NCBI GenBank assembly: GCA_963576785.1
Contig: OY756148.1
Span: 1,674,001 to 1,738,000, forward strand
DNA from: Chlorophyllum brunneum
Taxonomy: Eukaryota > Basidiomycota > Agaricomycetes > Agaricales > Agaricaceae
DNA length: 64,000 nt
Direction: 5' to 3'
Shown: piece by piece, positions 10,911-21,499 of the stretch
Position numbering within the stretch: position 1 is the stretch's first letter
Layout of the letters: every line of letters starts with the position of its first letter
The notes under the pieces: model-generated
Database searches by the model: none
What the model saw: only the letters and a program-made list of their open reading frames with translations
Told to the model about the DNA's origin: nothing
Translations under genes and position numbers: made by a program

Positions 10911-11990
10911 ATGTTTTGCATCACGTTCACTTTTTTCAACAAACCATCGAGACGGAGTAGCATGCTATCTAGAAAGTCTAGATCAAGGGCAGATTCATTC
11001 GGCTTGGAAGTACGGGAGGATGGCATTCTTGCATTCGACAGTACCATGAATGAACCAAACAAGGTAGTTGCCAAACCGGTTATAGGCAACTTTCAGCGGG
11101 GTGGAGGCGGAGGAGGCGGCAGAGGTGGCCCTCAGCTCAGCCAGGTCGGGTCCGAGTCATGGAAGAGTGTTGTACCTTTGAAGAAAACCAGGCGAAGGAG
11201 GGATTCATTTGGGTTAGAGGTGAGGGATGATGGGACGCTGTCATTGGATCAACTCATCAGTGCCAACGGAGAGTTGGATATAGCTAAGGTTTCTGGAAGT
11301 ATGGAGGGAGGTAGGGATAACGGGAGATTCGACAATGGGCACACGACTAGCACGGGCGATGGAAACGTTCGATGGGTAGAGACGCAGTCACCGGGGAACA
11401 GAAGGCGACGAGACTCGTTTGGACTGGAGGTCCGGGAGGACGGGACCCTCTCCTTCGATCGACTGATTGATGACTGTTCAGTTGGTGTCCAGCACGGAAC
11501 GGATAACAGGCCGGAAAGCGAGGATGAAAGGAGCAACGAACATCACCGCAGGGTTGCAAGTCCAGGAGTTGAAAGGGAAATCGGTAGTACTCAGGGCCAG
11601 GGTCAGGCCCCGCCTCAGCAAATACTCATCCAGCCCCATCAACACCGTAGTTCATACAGTCACGACCGGGCCCACCCCGACACCCCTATTTCTTTGAGCC
11701 CCGCATCTGTAAACTCCACTGCTGTGGGTGCCGCTGCCACTGCTGCGGTTGATTCGCAAAGGGGGTCTTGGGATGGGACACGGCACCAGAACCAAAGAGA
11801 ATGGGACAGGGTGGGTGGCACAGAGGTCGAGATATTGCGAGAGCGCGTATGGATGCTTGAAGCAGCACTCGCACAGTGCAATCATCCCCCAGCCAACAAC
11901 ACGGAACCATTGCCAGCATATGAGCCGCGTTCCAGTTCTTCAGTAGGGGGTCAGAGGGCGGGAAGTGGTTCGTTAGGATTAGGACAATAA
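10911..11990 (+). CDS. Protein with three DSFGLEV repeats, C-terminal coiled coil and LPAY motif (paralogue D)
   Basis: This is a 359-codon open frame. It holds three copies of a motif of about 23 residues with the core DSFGLEVREDG followed by a hydrophobic D-x-L/M-I end, near residues 28-48, 97-118 and 167-188. Copies two and three are preceded by RRR, giving R-R-D-S, a basophilic kinase consensus. A glycine-rich run sits near residue 65. The C-terminal plan matches the neighbours: coiled coil (VEILRERVWMLEAAL, near 11827-11871), then EPLPAYEPR. No membrane segment is visible in this frame. It may sit in upstream exons, or have been lost, since the upstream area shows a broken TM-like reading near 10660. 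The function is unknown and I know of no named family for the repeat. Confidence 0.6.
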   Translation: MFCITFTFFNKPSRRSSMLSRKSRSRADSFGLEVREDGILAFDSTMNEPNKVVAKPVIGNFQRGGGGGGGRGGPQLSQVGSESWKSVVPLKKTRRRRDSFGLEVRDDGTLSLDQLISANGELDIAKVSGSMEGGRDNGRFDNGHTTSTGDGNVRWVETQSPGNRRRRDSFGLEVREDGTLSFDRLIDDCSVGVQHGTDNRPESEDERSNEHHRRVASPGVEREIGSTQGQGQAPPQQILIQPHQHRSSYSHDRAHPDTPISLSPASVNSTAVGAAATAAVDSQRGSWDGTRHQNQREWDRVGGTEVEILRERVWMLEAALAQCNHPPANNTEPLPAYEPRSSSSVGGQRAGSGSLGLGQ

Positions 11991-12000
11991 GAAACCCATG

Positions 12001-12700
12001 TCAATCTCATTGGTGATAGAAATCATTTTCGACAAGTATGTATTATAATTATGCTTCTGCCTCTGGATGTACTTAAACCAGGCATGGCAACGGTGCTGAT
12101 GAGATCACCTCTCACACGGCAGGGCCCAGGGCTGTGCTATGAGGAGTGCGCAAGCGTCACACGATGCTATCTGTTTCTCGATCCGTCCACACTAAAAAAT
12201 ATCCTTCCCTCCTGAGATATTCTTCTGTACTGTACCTGTTTAGCAGGAATACGACGGACATTGTAATTGTAACTTGCAGCATGAGTGGGGCGTGTGAACG
12301 GAATCGTGCATGACTTGTTGCCAAGCATTTCCTTGTAGCACAGGGCTCACGCTATGTTGACATATTATATATTGTCACTCACAACAGGATGGTCCTGTCG
12401 AGAGCCATTTCTGTTCCTCAGGTGTCGTCGTGTTAACGCAGACCTACTTCCTCCCCTATTCACCCTTGATGATTCTGAGTCCAGATGTCAAACTCCAGGA
12501 TGTCGGCGAGAAGGATGGGGGTACGAGCCAATGGATTCTGTGAGCAGACCAGTTGCATCATGGTCTAAAGCTGCGATAAGTGACTCTCATCTGTTTTGGC
12601 TTCAAATACCAGGTCATCATCTGCAACGAGAACACTTATAGTCCTGACGTTAGCAAATGAGCCCACAAACGCGTTAGTGAAGCCGTATATACTCCCTATT
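12001..12700 (+). other. 5' region of paralogue E, exons unresolved
   Basis: An open stretch at 12354-12614 includes LFTLDDSES and several tryptophans, a composition that would suit an outer domain exon. A possible short intron runs from 12614 to about 12652 (GTCATC...GACGTTAG). No start codon with a good signal peptide could be assigned. The first 350 bases of this stretch hold nothing recognisable. Confidence 0.3.
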
Positions 12701-12703
12701 ATC

Positions 12704-13873
12704 ATGATCTTACTACTGGTGGTCAAACACAGGCCACCTGCGTTAGCTAGGGCTGCCACGATTTCAGAATCACCATCCTCAACCATCGGATTCAGGACCT
12801 CCCAGAGCCCTTCAACCCGTACCCCTACGCATCGTCCGACGACAACAAGCAAGGGCCCAGCTTTTCCAACCTTCACACCCTCATCAGCAAACAAAAGCCC
12901 ATTCCAACTTCCAGTTCTCGCCGCCATCGTAATTCCAGTGATCATCGTACTAGCAATCGCATCCATCATCTACAAAAGATGGCGAAGATCAGCTGGTACA
13001 CAAAGAGCGAGCGCAGTGGTCGCAACTCCGACTCCAGCACCTGAATATCCAAAATGGGGCGAGTCGTACACTTTACCACTGAGGACGAATGTGATAGGCA
13101 GATCGAACCAGCGCGATGATAATGGTACGATGTGGGGGCCACCGCAGTCAATGCCCAGTCCAAACAGTGCATATCAATGGGGTAATACTGGTTTCGACGC
13201 ACACAGCTCTCAACTCCAGACGTCCAGGTTCCCCAGCGCTACACAGCCACAGTGGCCCCTTGACAGTCACAATCAACAACACAGTTACAACACATCTAGC
13301 AGGTATTCGAATCCAGGGTGGAATACATCGCCTGGTGGCATGCATGCTCATGACCAGCCTGTAGAAGAGAGCAGGCAAGAGGTGAGGGTCACGCGGATGC
13401 ACAGCCAAAGCAACAATCGTCAGGGTGGTGGAGGACGGATCAGCAGCCCGGCGGCTCAGATTCACACCCCAAATTGGGGTTCCAATCAACAAAGTTATGC
13501 GGGCACTCCAGAATATCAACAACCGATTAGTCCCGCTGCCACAAGCACGGTGCAGCCGCGAGCCGAGAGTCATTCCAGGGGGGACATTATTCTGGAGGGA
13601 AGACCAACAGCCGAAGAATCTCGCGTGGGCACTGTGGAACAGCGGGCTGGGAGTTCAAACGGGGCTGTGACCCAATTACCAGACAATCAGGAACTCCATA
13701 TGCTGAGAGAAAGATTGCAGAGACTTGAGGCAGCATTAGTGGAGCACTCCGATCAGCCTCGTACTGAGGACGACACGCCAGATAGACCACCCCCTGCATA
13801 TGATTCGCGCCCCGGGTCCCCGGAAAGGGAAGGAGGTACCAGGTTTGCTAGGATAGAAGGGAGGGCTTCGTAA
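12704..13873 (+). CDS. Single-pass membrane protein with coiled coil and PPAY motif (paralogue E)
   Basis: The frame is open well upstream. The first ATG followed by a signal-like MILLLVVK is at 12704, giving about 389 aa, but true 5' exons may precede it. The order is an S/T/P-rich outer part, a membrane segment (LPVLAAIVIPVIIVLAIASI, about 12911-12970) with YKRWRR after it, a long inner region rich in Q, N, S, P and W, a coiled coil (LHMLRERLQRLEAAL near 13694-13738) and PPPAYDSRPGS (about 13788-13820). RERLQRLEA and PPxY are almost the same as in paralogue C, tying the two together. The inner W/G/P-rich part (13040-13250) is the source of the relic at 9880-10130. The function is unknown. 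Confidence 0.65.
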   Translation: MILLLVVKHRPPALARAATISESPSSTIGFRTSQSPSTRTPTHRPTTTSKGPAFPTFTPSSANKSPFQLPVLAAIVIPVIIVLAIASIIYKRWRRSAGTQRASAVVATPTPAPEYPKWGESYTLPLRTNVIGRSNQRDDNGTMWGPPQSMPSPNSAYQWGNTGFDAHSSQLQTSRFPSATQPQWPLDSHNQQHSYNTSSRYSNPGWNTSPGGMHAHDQPVEESRQEVRVTRMHSQSNNRQGGGGRISSPAAQIHTPNWGSNQQSYAGTPEYQQPISPAATSTVQPRAESHSRGDIILEGRPTAEESRVGTVEQRAGSSNGAVTQLPDNQELHMLRERLQRLEAALVEHSDQPRTEDDTPDRPPPAYDSRPGSPEREGGTRFARIEGRAS

Positions 13874-14377
13874 CAAATGGTCCTGGCGGTGTTTTTCTCC
13901 TGTCGGTTCACCAGTTAGATACGCATTGAGTCAATTATGTGTTCTGCGTTGTCCTAGGATCATTGCGCGCGCCACCCTGTCCTACCAGTGGGGAGCGGAG
14001 CATCATAGAAGAGATATTGATGTGCCCAGACCTGAGAATGTCATTCCTGAGATGGGCCCCAGCATCTCAACTGAGAATCACAAGGGGCCGTGCACTGCGC
14101 TCCCCTAACGTGGCAGAGCCTACTCCCGGAGACCGGTTCCAGTCAACCCTCAGTGACTTGGCCTGTGAGGCCAGCTCCAGGCTGCGACAACGGCCAACTG
14201 CTAGAAGGTGACAAAAGGACTTTCTTTCATACTTCGGTACCAAAAGATTTTCAAGTCTGATTAGAACAGATGTGTAGCGGAGAAGCTGATTTCTAGGCTC
14301 GGTTATATTACGCAGGCGAACAGCAAGAAAGACATTCGCGTCGCCCACCCGTTCCTACCTTGCTGCTAGGATTTGTT

Positions 14378-15447
14378 ATGGACTGGTTCCCATTCCCGCC
14401 CATGGGACCAGAGGATTCTGGTGATCCATTCGATTCCATTATAGACTCCGCGATGAGCGAAGCAATGTCGGGCACCCTTCAAGTTGCGACAACGACAACG
14501 CCAACCCCAAGGAAAAGGTTGTCTATCCAAGTCCAGTCGGCAAGCATCACGACGTATGTGCCATTTGGCACATGAATTCTGGTTTTTCCTCACATAATAT
14601 TTCCAGGACCATTGTGACTGGTACAACCACATCAACCCTGCATGCTACCTTGAACCAACCAATTAGGACAGTCAGCCATTCCCCTGAGCCCTCGAGCTCA
14701 CCGTCGAGCTCCTCACAGGAGAGATCGACGGCACCGGTCACAGACACGAGCACGCAACCCCAGATAAAACCCACTACGAGCCTCTCTTTACCGGCTTTCA
14801 CAACCGCAGCACTGGCTACTTCCGCCAGCCCACCCGAATCACTTACTCATGACTCCAACCCGAGGCTCGAGATCATCCTCCCAATCGCCATTGCGGTTCC
14901 CGTTTTGATCACGGTTCTCATTCTGATATGGCTTCGGAAATCCCGCTCAAAAAAGGCATCGAACCCAAAAAGAAAGCGTCTTCTAGAACCATATCCGATT
15001 AATGATCTGGAACAAGAGAGCGAACATTCGCGGTCGCCATGCATAAAATCGTTTCGAGCAAAAACATCAGGACCACGTAATCCCAGCCGTAGCGTGACGA
15101 CGGATGAAAACTCCACCATTTCTATTAATCCACAATCATTGGATGAACCTGATAGTCGAACAATGCACCACAGCGTCGCAGCTCGAATAGTTCAGTACTT
15201 TCGGCCACACAAGAGGACGAAGGCTCTTGAGAGCCAACTCGCCTCCATGACGACTAAGGTTCAGAACCTTGAAGCCGCGATTCGTTCCGCCCAAATTCCT
15301 ACGGACAGATCCCCAGGGTCGACCGTAAGGCTACTAGGCACTAGTACGGAGGACCAACCCCCAGATTATCTCTGGCACGTCAACGAGACGGAGCCTCTCC
15401 CAAACCGAAATGCTGTGGGGAAGGCGCGCTATACCACTCGGGTTTAG
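14378..15447 (+). CDS. Single-pass membrane protein with coiled coil and PPDY motif (paralogue F)
   Basis: Exons 14378-14553 and 14607-15447 join across a 53-bp intron (GTATGT..CCAG, phase 2) to give 338 aa. The N-terminus is MDWFPFPPMGPED without an obvious signal peptide, so an upstream exon is possible. An S/T-rich outer part follows, then a membrane segment (IILPIAIAVPVLITVLILIWL, about 14874-14936) with RKSRSKK. The inner region is basic and serine-rich. The C-terminal coil (LESQLASMTTKVQNLEAAI, about 15229-15285) is followed by PPDYLW (15358-15375). Its coil is the most divergent of the set, so it is probably the oldest branch of the local family. Confidence 0.65.
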
Positions 15448-16800
15448 TCTGTGTTCTTTTTTTAGGTATTCCCCGGCAGCACAGTACAAGGACATTGGAG
15501 GCTGCAACCAGCGAGACCATGGTAGTAAGTAGTGTAGAGTTACAGTGTGGCAATCTCTTTGCGTAGCCCTCCAGGTAATCGGACAATTTAGCGGTATATC
15601 CAGGATGCTTTGGACCTTAAAACACATGGACTGTAAACGTTCGAGGTCACTGATAAGCAGTATAATTTAATATTCTGCCTGTCAAACTGGATTCATAAGG
15701 GTAAGCGCTAGTGGGCACGTTCATTATGGACGGGCGCTATAATTCGAAGAGCGTAAAATGCTATGACAGAGAGTGCGATGACCACCACAAGAGTTTACAG
15801 TTAAGTGATTGGCAGTCCCTGGCAGCTGGCCGATCTCCGACTTGAACTTCCCGCAATCGCCGGTATGGAAACACAGGTAAACTTTCGTCGATGTTCATGG
15901 ATGCCTACTGCATCGTACAATAGGACTGAAGTGATTAGAAGTGGTTGGGGTTTGAGGTGATGAAGCGAGCGCAACGTCGACTGACGTTGCTGGCTACTGA
16001 CCCGAGAGATTAAAGGTAAATTTTTCACTGCCCCCTGGTTGTAGATACATGGGTGTATTTATACTAGTACACTACGAGTACCTACTGAATCTAGAGAGCA
16101 AGGGATGAGCAAGAGAGAGAGATAAAGAAAGTTTAATGATGATTGTAACATGATTTTCCGAGTAGTAAAGGAAGAAAGGGAAGTGATTGGTGGAAAGGGT
16201 GTGGATAGGTGGGCTCTGTCAGTTGAATGACAAGTCCTTGCTCGTCGGCGTTGAAGCCGAAGGAAAAACGAGCAGAAATGAAATTCGGATGAGGAAAAGG
16301 GAAAGAAAAGGGAAAGAGAATATGAAATGGACTGTGTCCAAGCGTCGGTAATATCGGCTATGCAGTTTTGATGTGGTAGGGATCGGCAGGGCCGTCTTGA
16401 TTCGGATGTATACTGTCGGTTGTAGTGTGAGATGGCGTGAGATGGACGATTTCCATCGTCAGCAAACGTCTGATCTCCACAGGACCAAGACAGAATTAAC
16501 AATGCTAATTTATCCGACTTTGGTCGGTATTCTCCAGGGGCAGGACTTGGCCAAGCATCTCGCAATATAAGTATGTTAATCCCTGATAATGTTAAAAGTG
16601 TACTGAAGGCGAGATCCAGTTTATCTGCGTCCTCACCTCCCCCTACTAACGTAACTCCAACAATGAGGTCAGATCATAGTATTGATTCCAGTGACCCTAC
16701 GCTGTGTGTTACTGCCACACCATCCACCCGGTCCAAACCACTATAATACCAATGGCTCATATGAAACTGATCCACAGGGACAAACTCCCTACGATTCACA
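15448..16800. other. Stretch without a convincing gene
   Basis: Both strands were read. The longest frame (16059-16565, minus) is rich in serine, leucine and arginine without domain features, and 16260-16330 is a low-complexity GAAAAGGGAAAG-type purine run. Nothing could be supported as a gene. Confidence 0.4.
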
Positions 16801-17010
16801 TTGTCGTCTTCTTCAACAACAACATCCGCTACACTCAACGGACAGTGTAATTTAGGCGTTAATCTCAAACGTATCATCCCAATTGGTCTCTTAATCCCTG
16901 CATTCTGCTCCTTTTTTTCGGACCCGGTTGCTGATCGAAGAAGTAGGCCGGTAACCATCCTCCGAGCCTACGTCTCATCTAGTCCAGCTTTGATTGGCTC
17001 AATATGTTAA
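16801..17010 (+). pseudogene. Possible fragment of another membrane protein of the cluster
   Basis: A short open frame reads an S/T-rich run (SSSSTTTSATL), then a hydrophobic stretch (IIPIGLLIPAFCSFF), then charged residues, in the order stalk, membrane span, basic tail typical of the cluster. It has no coil or PPxY and is preceded by stops, so I take it as a possible fragment only. Confidence 0.25.
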
Positions 17011-17087
17011 ATCGTTGGTCATCACGAGCATTAACGATAATATATATTTGATGAAAGATGGTTAAGTAAAGGAACGACGAGGAATTG

Positions 17088-17997
17088 TTACTTTGCGATC
17101 AGTTTCGCAACGTCTGCAGCCCTACGCTTAGCCTCAAAGAGCCCGATCGGCTGAATTGGCCGCGATCCACCTTGGCCCCACCAATCGTCCGGCAATCGCT
17201 CAGAACCGAACCATCTCTGTAGAGCATCCTCGGTGATGATCTCTTCCTGTTCTTCTACAGCTTCACAGCTTTCTTTGGGTCCCATCGAGCACCGCTTTCG
17301 CATAACAGCCCATGCAAGCCCACACTCTCCTAGAGCAACCTTCTTATGAAAGCTACTAAGAGAATGGCCAAGTTCTTTTTCTCTCTTGTCATGATAGCGA
17401 GCAAGATCGACTAGTGAGAGCCCACGGAGACGACACTTTCCGTGGTATGGTGAAGCAAATGCGAGTAATTTTCCAAGAAGTGTTTTATCGGGGGCATGAG
17501 ACGGTATTTTGTTGGGGTGGACGAGGGATGCGTCATGAGCGAGGTTCTTGGCTCCACGCACGGACAGTGTCGAAAGCTCAAGGGTCCATTGCGGTGATGG
17601 TATACACCATCGAGCCCAGGGAAACCAAGAGTTGAATAGTGAAGGATCTTTGAGTCGGGTAACGAATGTAATCTTGCCAGAAATAATGAATCCTACGACC
17701 GTCAAGAATAATGCCAGGAACCAGGAGATGTTATAGACGTATTGGAGAGCATGGATGAGCTCGAAGAAGTGAATATTCTTTCCGTTTCGTGGGCTGAAAG
17801 GATGGAATGATAGGAGATTAGAGTATGCAGGACGGATAGAGATGGGATAGACTCAACATGTAGCCATGATTCGCTAGCGTATTCAATGCTGGGCAAGGTG
17901 AACGGCTATCAAAGGTTCCTGGAGGTACGTATTCACGATATTCCGGCGTTTTCTGCGCCGGTGGCGGGTTGGGGGTGGCGTTTGGTGATTCGGTCAT
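17088..17997 (-). CDS. Chloroperoxidase-like (Peroxidase_2) heme-thiolate protein
   Basis: Exons 17997-17858 and 17793-17088 give 281 aa, with a 64-bp intron (GTTGAG..TTTCAG) inside the conserved block. The joined sequence carries the family signature SPCPALNTLANHGYIPRNG, whose PCP cysteine is the heme thiolate ligand. Further on it has AHDASLVHPN in place of the usual EHDAS, so the glutamate of the EHD motif is alanine here. The C-terminus has a typical RLPDDWW element. The family uses peroxide for halogenation or oxygen transfer. There is no signal peptide and the protein starts MTESPNATPNPPP, so it may be intracellular. A hydrophobic segment (WFLALFLTVVGFIISGK) follows the signature, as in other intracellular members. 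Activity with the altered EHD motif is uncertain. Confidence 0.8.
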
Positions 17998-18591
17998 CGA
18001 TGGAAGTGGACGAGACAATGTGGCATTCCAGACAGGCCTGGGATGGATCTTAAGTAGCCCAGCAAATTCATTTCGGCCAAGTCAAACGAAAAGTCATCTG
18101 ATTAATAGAATTATTGCATCAGTTTCGAAAAAAAGAGTTATTTTTAGTAGCTGTGCGACTCTAACTGCTGTGTCCAGCTAATCAGTTGGTGGTCGCTACA
18201 CCAGGTGTTGGAAGTATTTGATAGGTGTCAAGCATCAAGATGTAGATGGTAGGTGTGCTGAACACCCATGAGAAGGTAGGGATGTTGTCTGGGGACTTTC
18301 CCAGAACCACGGAGGGAATCGAGCTGCGAGTTCTAGCTAAGGGGCTCCCTAGGACAGGACAACTTGGCAACCGCCTGTCCTCTTTTGGTTTGTTTGTTTG
18401 TCCGCTCCAAACAGACTGCCGAGATGCTATGATCATGAGCAGTTCCATTTCTGGCCCATAAATATGTACATGGTTCCCCCTTTTCACCTAGTCCCGTCGA
18501 CCGATGCCCACAGCAATCCACAGCTGTGAGGCCGCGAAGGCGCATAAAAGCTCTGCGACTTGGTCTCCCTTCTCTTCAACATCCTTGCTTC

Positions 18592-19607
18592 ATGCATTCC
18601 CACTCAATACTACTCCCGCCGGAGCTCCTATACCAGATCCTCTTGACTGTGGTTACCAATTCCATACATTCGATTGGCACATCTTGTGAAACACAATGGG
18701 ATATTAATGTCTTCAGAACCCTTGCCGAGGTATCTGTGTTGTTCGAGGATGTCGCACATCAACTTGTTGGGGACGTTTTTGGACCTTTTGATGAAGGGGG
18801 GACTCGAAAGTGAGTTGTTCGTTGATCACCGGAATCCGAAGGAATGAGAAATGAACGCATGCCGTAGTTTGATTAACGATGCACAGAAGCTGATGCATGA
18901 ATTCCATCAACTTATTGCGCCCAACGCATGGTCTGAGGTCGCGAGCAACTACCCAGAAGAATATCCGTCACATATTTTCAACGCCTACGCCCTGCTTACT
19001 TGCGCAAGTTCTCTGCGGCGAACTGCTGTGGGTTCTTCCGTTTCGGTTTTCTTGACAACGCAAGAAGCTGCCAGTATGGCATTGAGGGAGGTGAAGCATT
19101 GGCCAATTGCAACGAGGGAAATCTCAACTGTTCTATACGAGCGCTGTGAACAGGAAATGGCGCTATTGACCAGTGGTGAGTTACCCTTCGCTATCCATTC
19201 AAGGCTTCAGTGACAAACCACCGCAAAGGCGCCGCGCTTGTTGACTCCTGTTCCCGAGTTATGTCAATATTAGATGAACTACCGGTCCATTTCCGCCCAC
19301 CGGACTCATTCCTATCACCAAAGGAACGGGAGGTATGTGAGCCTTGTCGCGCTTCAACAACTGGGCTCTCACAAAATTCACCATTGTAGGCTAAGTACAG
19401 GGAGCTCATTCTACTTTTGCGAAATATCGAGGCGGCTGCCGTAAAGTTTGACTGTCAGGGTAGATTCGTAGAGATTCAACAGCCCAAGGTCACACAGGTC
19501 AGTTGGAAAACCTGCAACCATACTCAGGGTCATCCTGACTTTTGTTCCTCTTTGAAGCTGCCCGGCGTAGCCTCAACATTGCGCAGAATTTTCTGTACGT
19601 TCAATGA
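18592..19607 (+). CDS. F-box-like protein (small)
   Basis: Five exons join in frame: 18592-18809, 18868-19175, 19229-19332, 19390-19501 and 19558-19607 (263 aa). The N-terminus has LPPELLYQILLTVV, which fits the start of an F-box, followed by INVFRTLAEVSVLFEDV. The rest is helical, with KLMHEFHQL, KYRELILLLRNIEAAAVKF and a last exon reading ARRSLNIAQNFL. The final donor (GTTGGA at 19502) is weak and was chosen because it keeps that exon in frame. Another choice changes only the last 20 or so residues. If the F-box is real, the protein would link substrates to an SCF ubiquitin ligase. The C-terminal part matches no domain that I recognise. Confidence 0.5.
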
Positions 19608-20470
19608 TTCTCGATCGTTCTCCTGTGTTCCCATCAGGAACATACTCTTGCATTGGGTAGTAGATTGCTCATTCCTCGCCGTGCCTAACTACGGATATCC
19701 TCTATCCAACCTATCTGTTAACTAGTTCTTTCTGTCATTTCATTTATCACAGAATGAGATTTCGGTCATTTTGGTGTAGCTAGTCCCAATTTCTGGGACC
19801 CGAAGGATGGGGCTGGTTCTCTTCGTTCCTCACACAAAATACCTATCCCGATGTCACTCTACCCCTGTTGCGATGAGGTGGGGTTGACGACTGTACATTA
19901 GATGTACTAAACTTACCCTCCCTGTTCTGTTTGTGGTATTGCAAGCACACGAGACCGAAAAACCTCTGAAGTGGGGATATTGGTGGTTGTTCTGGTGTGG
20001 TGCCGGAAAACGATTTAACTGTGTGGTTCTTGGTGGCGCCAAAACACCCAAGCTTGCAAGAGGTCGTAAAAGGTAGATACGTTCATTTCGAAGGTTCCAG
20101 AGGTCATATTTAGACCATACGACACCTTCTGGGTACCAAATGCAAACGCAATAAACATCATTACTAGAGGAAAAGAATAAGCCCTGTTACTGCTGAGTGT
20201 ATTAAAATTTGACTTGCAGATAGGATAGGCAATTTCAGTGTGTCCTGAGGTAGAACCCGCAGGGATAATTGTGATTGCAGCTGATCTAAGATAATGTTAA
20301 AGACCGCTTTGGTCTATGCAGACCCCTGGCTCACCCAGATGCAAGAACGGCGGAAACCCTGCAAAATATTAGCCTGATATATACTGTCAGGACTATCCGA
20401 CGCTCTTTTTGGCTGAAACGTTTGAATATTGACCAGTTGCGGTACATCCTATAACCCGTCCAGACTATAG
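19608..20470. other. Intergenic stretch
   Basis: No gene or repeat was recognised. The nearest genes on either side converge here (plus strand ending at 19607, minus strand ending near 20480), so this is probably shared 3' sequence. Confidence 0.4.
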
Positions 20471-20479
20471 AGTAAGAAA

Positions 20480-21355
20480 TTTCAGAAATGCTTGCAAAGC
20501 TCGATACGTTCGTGGATCGATGATATACCTTCCAGAGCGATCAAAGTGATCATCGTACGAATACTCATGACTACAGATATCACAGAGCTGAGAAACACGC
20601 ACATTAGCAGGAACAATGAATTTAAAGCCGTTGATATACTCACGGTATACGATTTTTCATGTGGCAGTAAAACCCATTTTCCGAACGCACAACAAAAGGC
20701 AGGTTTTTGCCAAGGAAAATTACCTGTTGAAATAAAGCTGTCTTCAATATAATATTCGGGAAGGCAGTTCACGCACCATTAACACCCCAGTAGCTGTAGC
20801 CAGGAATATGAGCCATAGTACGATAACCAGCTGTCGCCAGGTTGAGTAAATTCGGCGGAACACTGGGTCTGTATTGGATTGACCCTTACCCACAGGCTCC
20901 ACGCTTTTCGGCTGCGGTGTAGATCACCGGATATTAGGCTAGATATAACTATGTAGAACTGGGAGAATCCCTGGGGTAAAAGCCAGGTGGATGTTTCAAA
21001 GAGATGCACTCACCTCAATGTAATGACAGACTAGGGCCCCTCCGACTCTAAAATCATTCTGATACTGAGCGTTTAGAGGTGAAGTAAATGGATGTACCCA
21101 CGACGGAGGACCGCCATATATTAGGACTGTCTGGATAACACAAAGACTTAGAGGTGGTTTTGATCCTTCTTGTCGTCCGAAAAGGAAGGTGTAGCTCGAA
21201 GCCCAGATCAGAGCACCCACCATCAGACTGTACCATCCAGGGCTCCTTTGTACCGTTTTGGAGAATATCGTTGGCAGTAATGTCAAGGTGAGTAGTAGAA
21301 TGGCAAGTACAACAAGCACGTCGAAGACAACCACCCAAGTGTGAGGTGATGTCAT
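20480..21355 (-). CDS. Multi-span membrane protein, receptor-like (3' exons approximate)
   Basis: Exon 1 (21355-21014) encodes MTSPHTWVVVFDVLVVL, a strong first membrane span, a second span (YSLMVGALIWASSYTFLFG) and a third region. After an intron a span reading FSQFYIVISSLIS appears. A second intron of about 62 bp (GTGATC..ATACAG) leads to DPVFRRIYSTWRQLVIVLWL and a further span. Hydrophobic stretches with LNSLFLLMCVFLSSVISVV are seen down to about 20480. The total is six to seven spans. The layout resembles the seven-span receptor-like proteins common in mushrooms, but no ligand or G-protein motif can be named. The stop codon is not fixed. Confidence 0.5.
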
Positions 21356-21499
21356 AGTACTAGCAGCAAGTTTGGGGTATTGTAGTCTGACTGCCCGAAG
21401 AATCAGCTGGGGCAATGGACTACATTCTGGGTATGGACTGTTTATATGAACAGCGGATTTTGACCCTTGGCACAGCAACTGACATGATTCTCCTGATCA

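Noticed and set aside
16059..16565. 168-codon minus-strand frame
   Set aside because: Low-complexity purine/pyrimidine bias explains its length; it has no domain, signal or splice partner.
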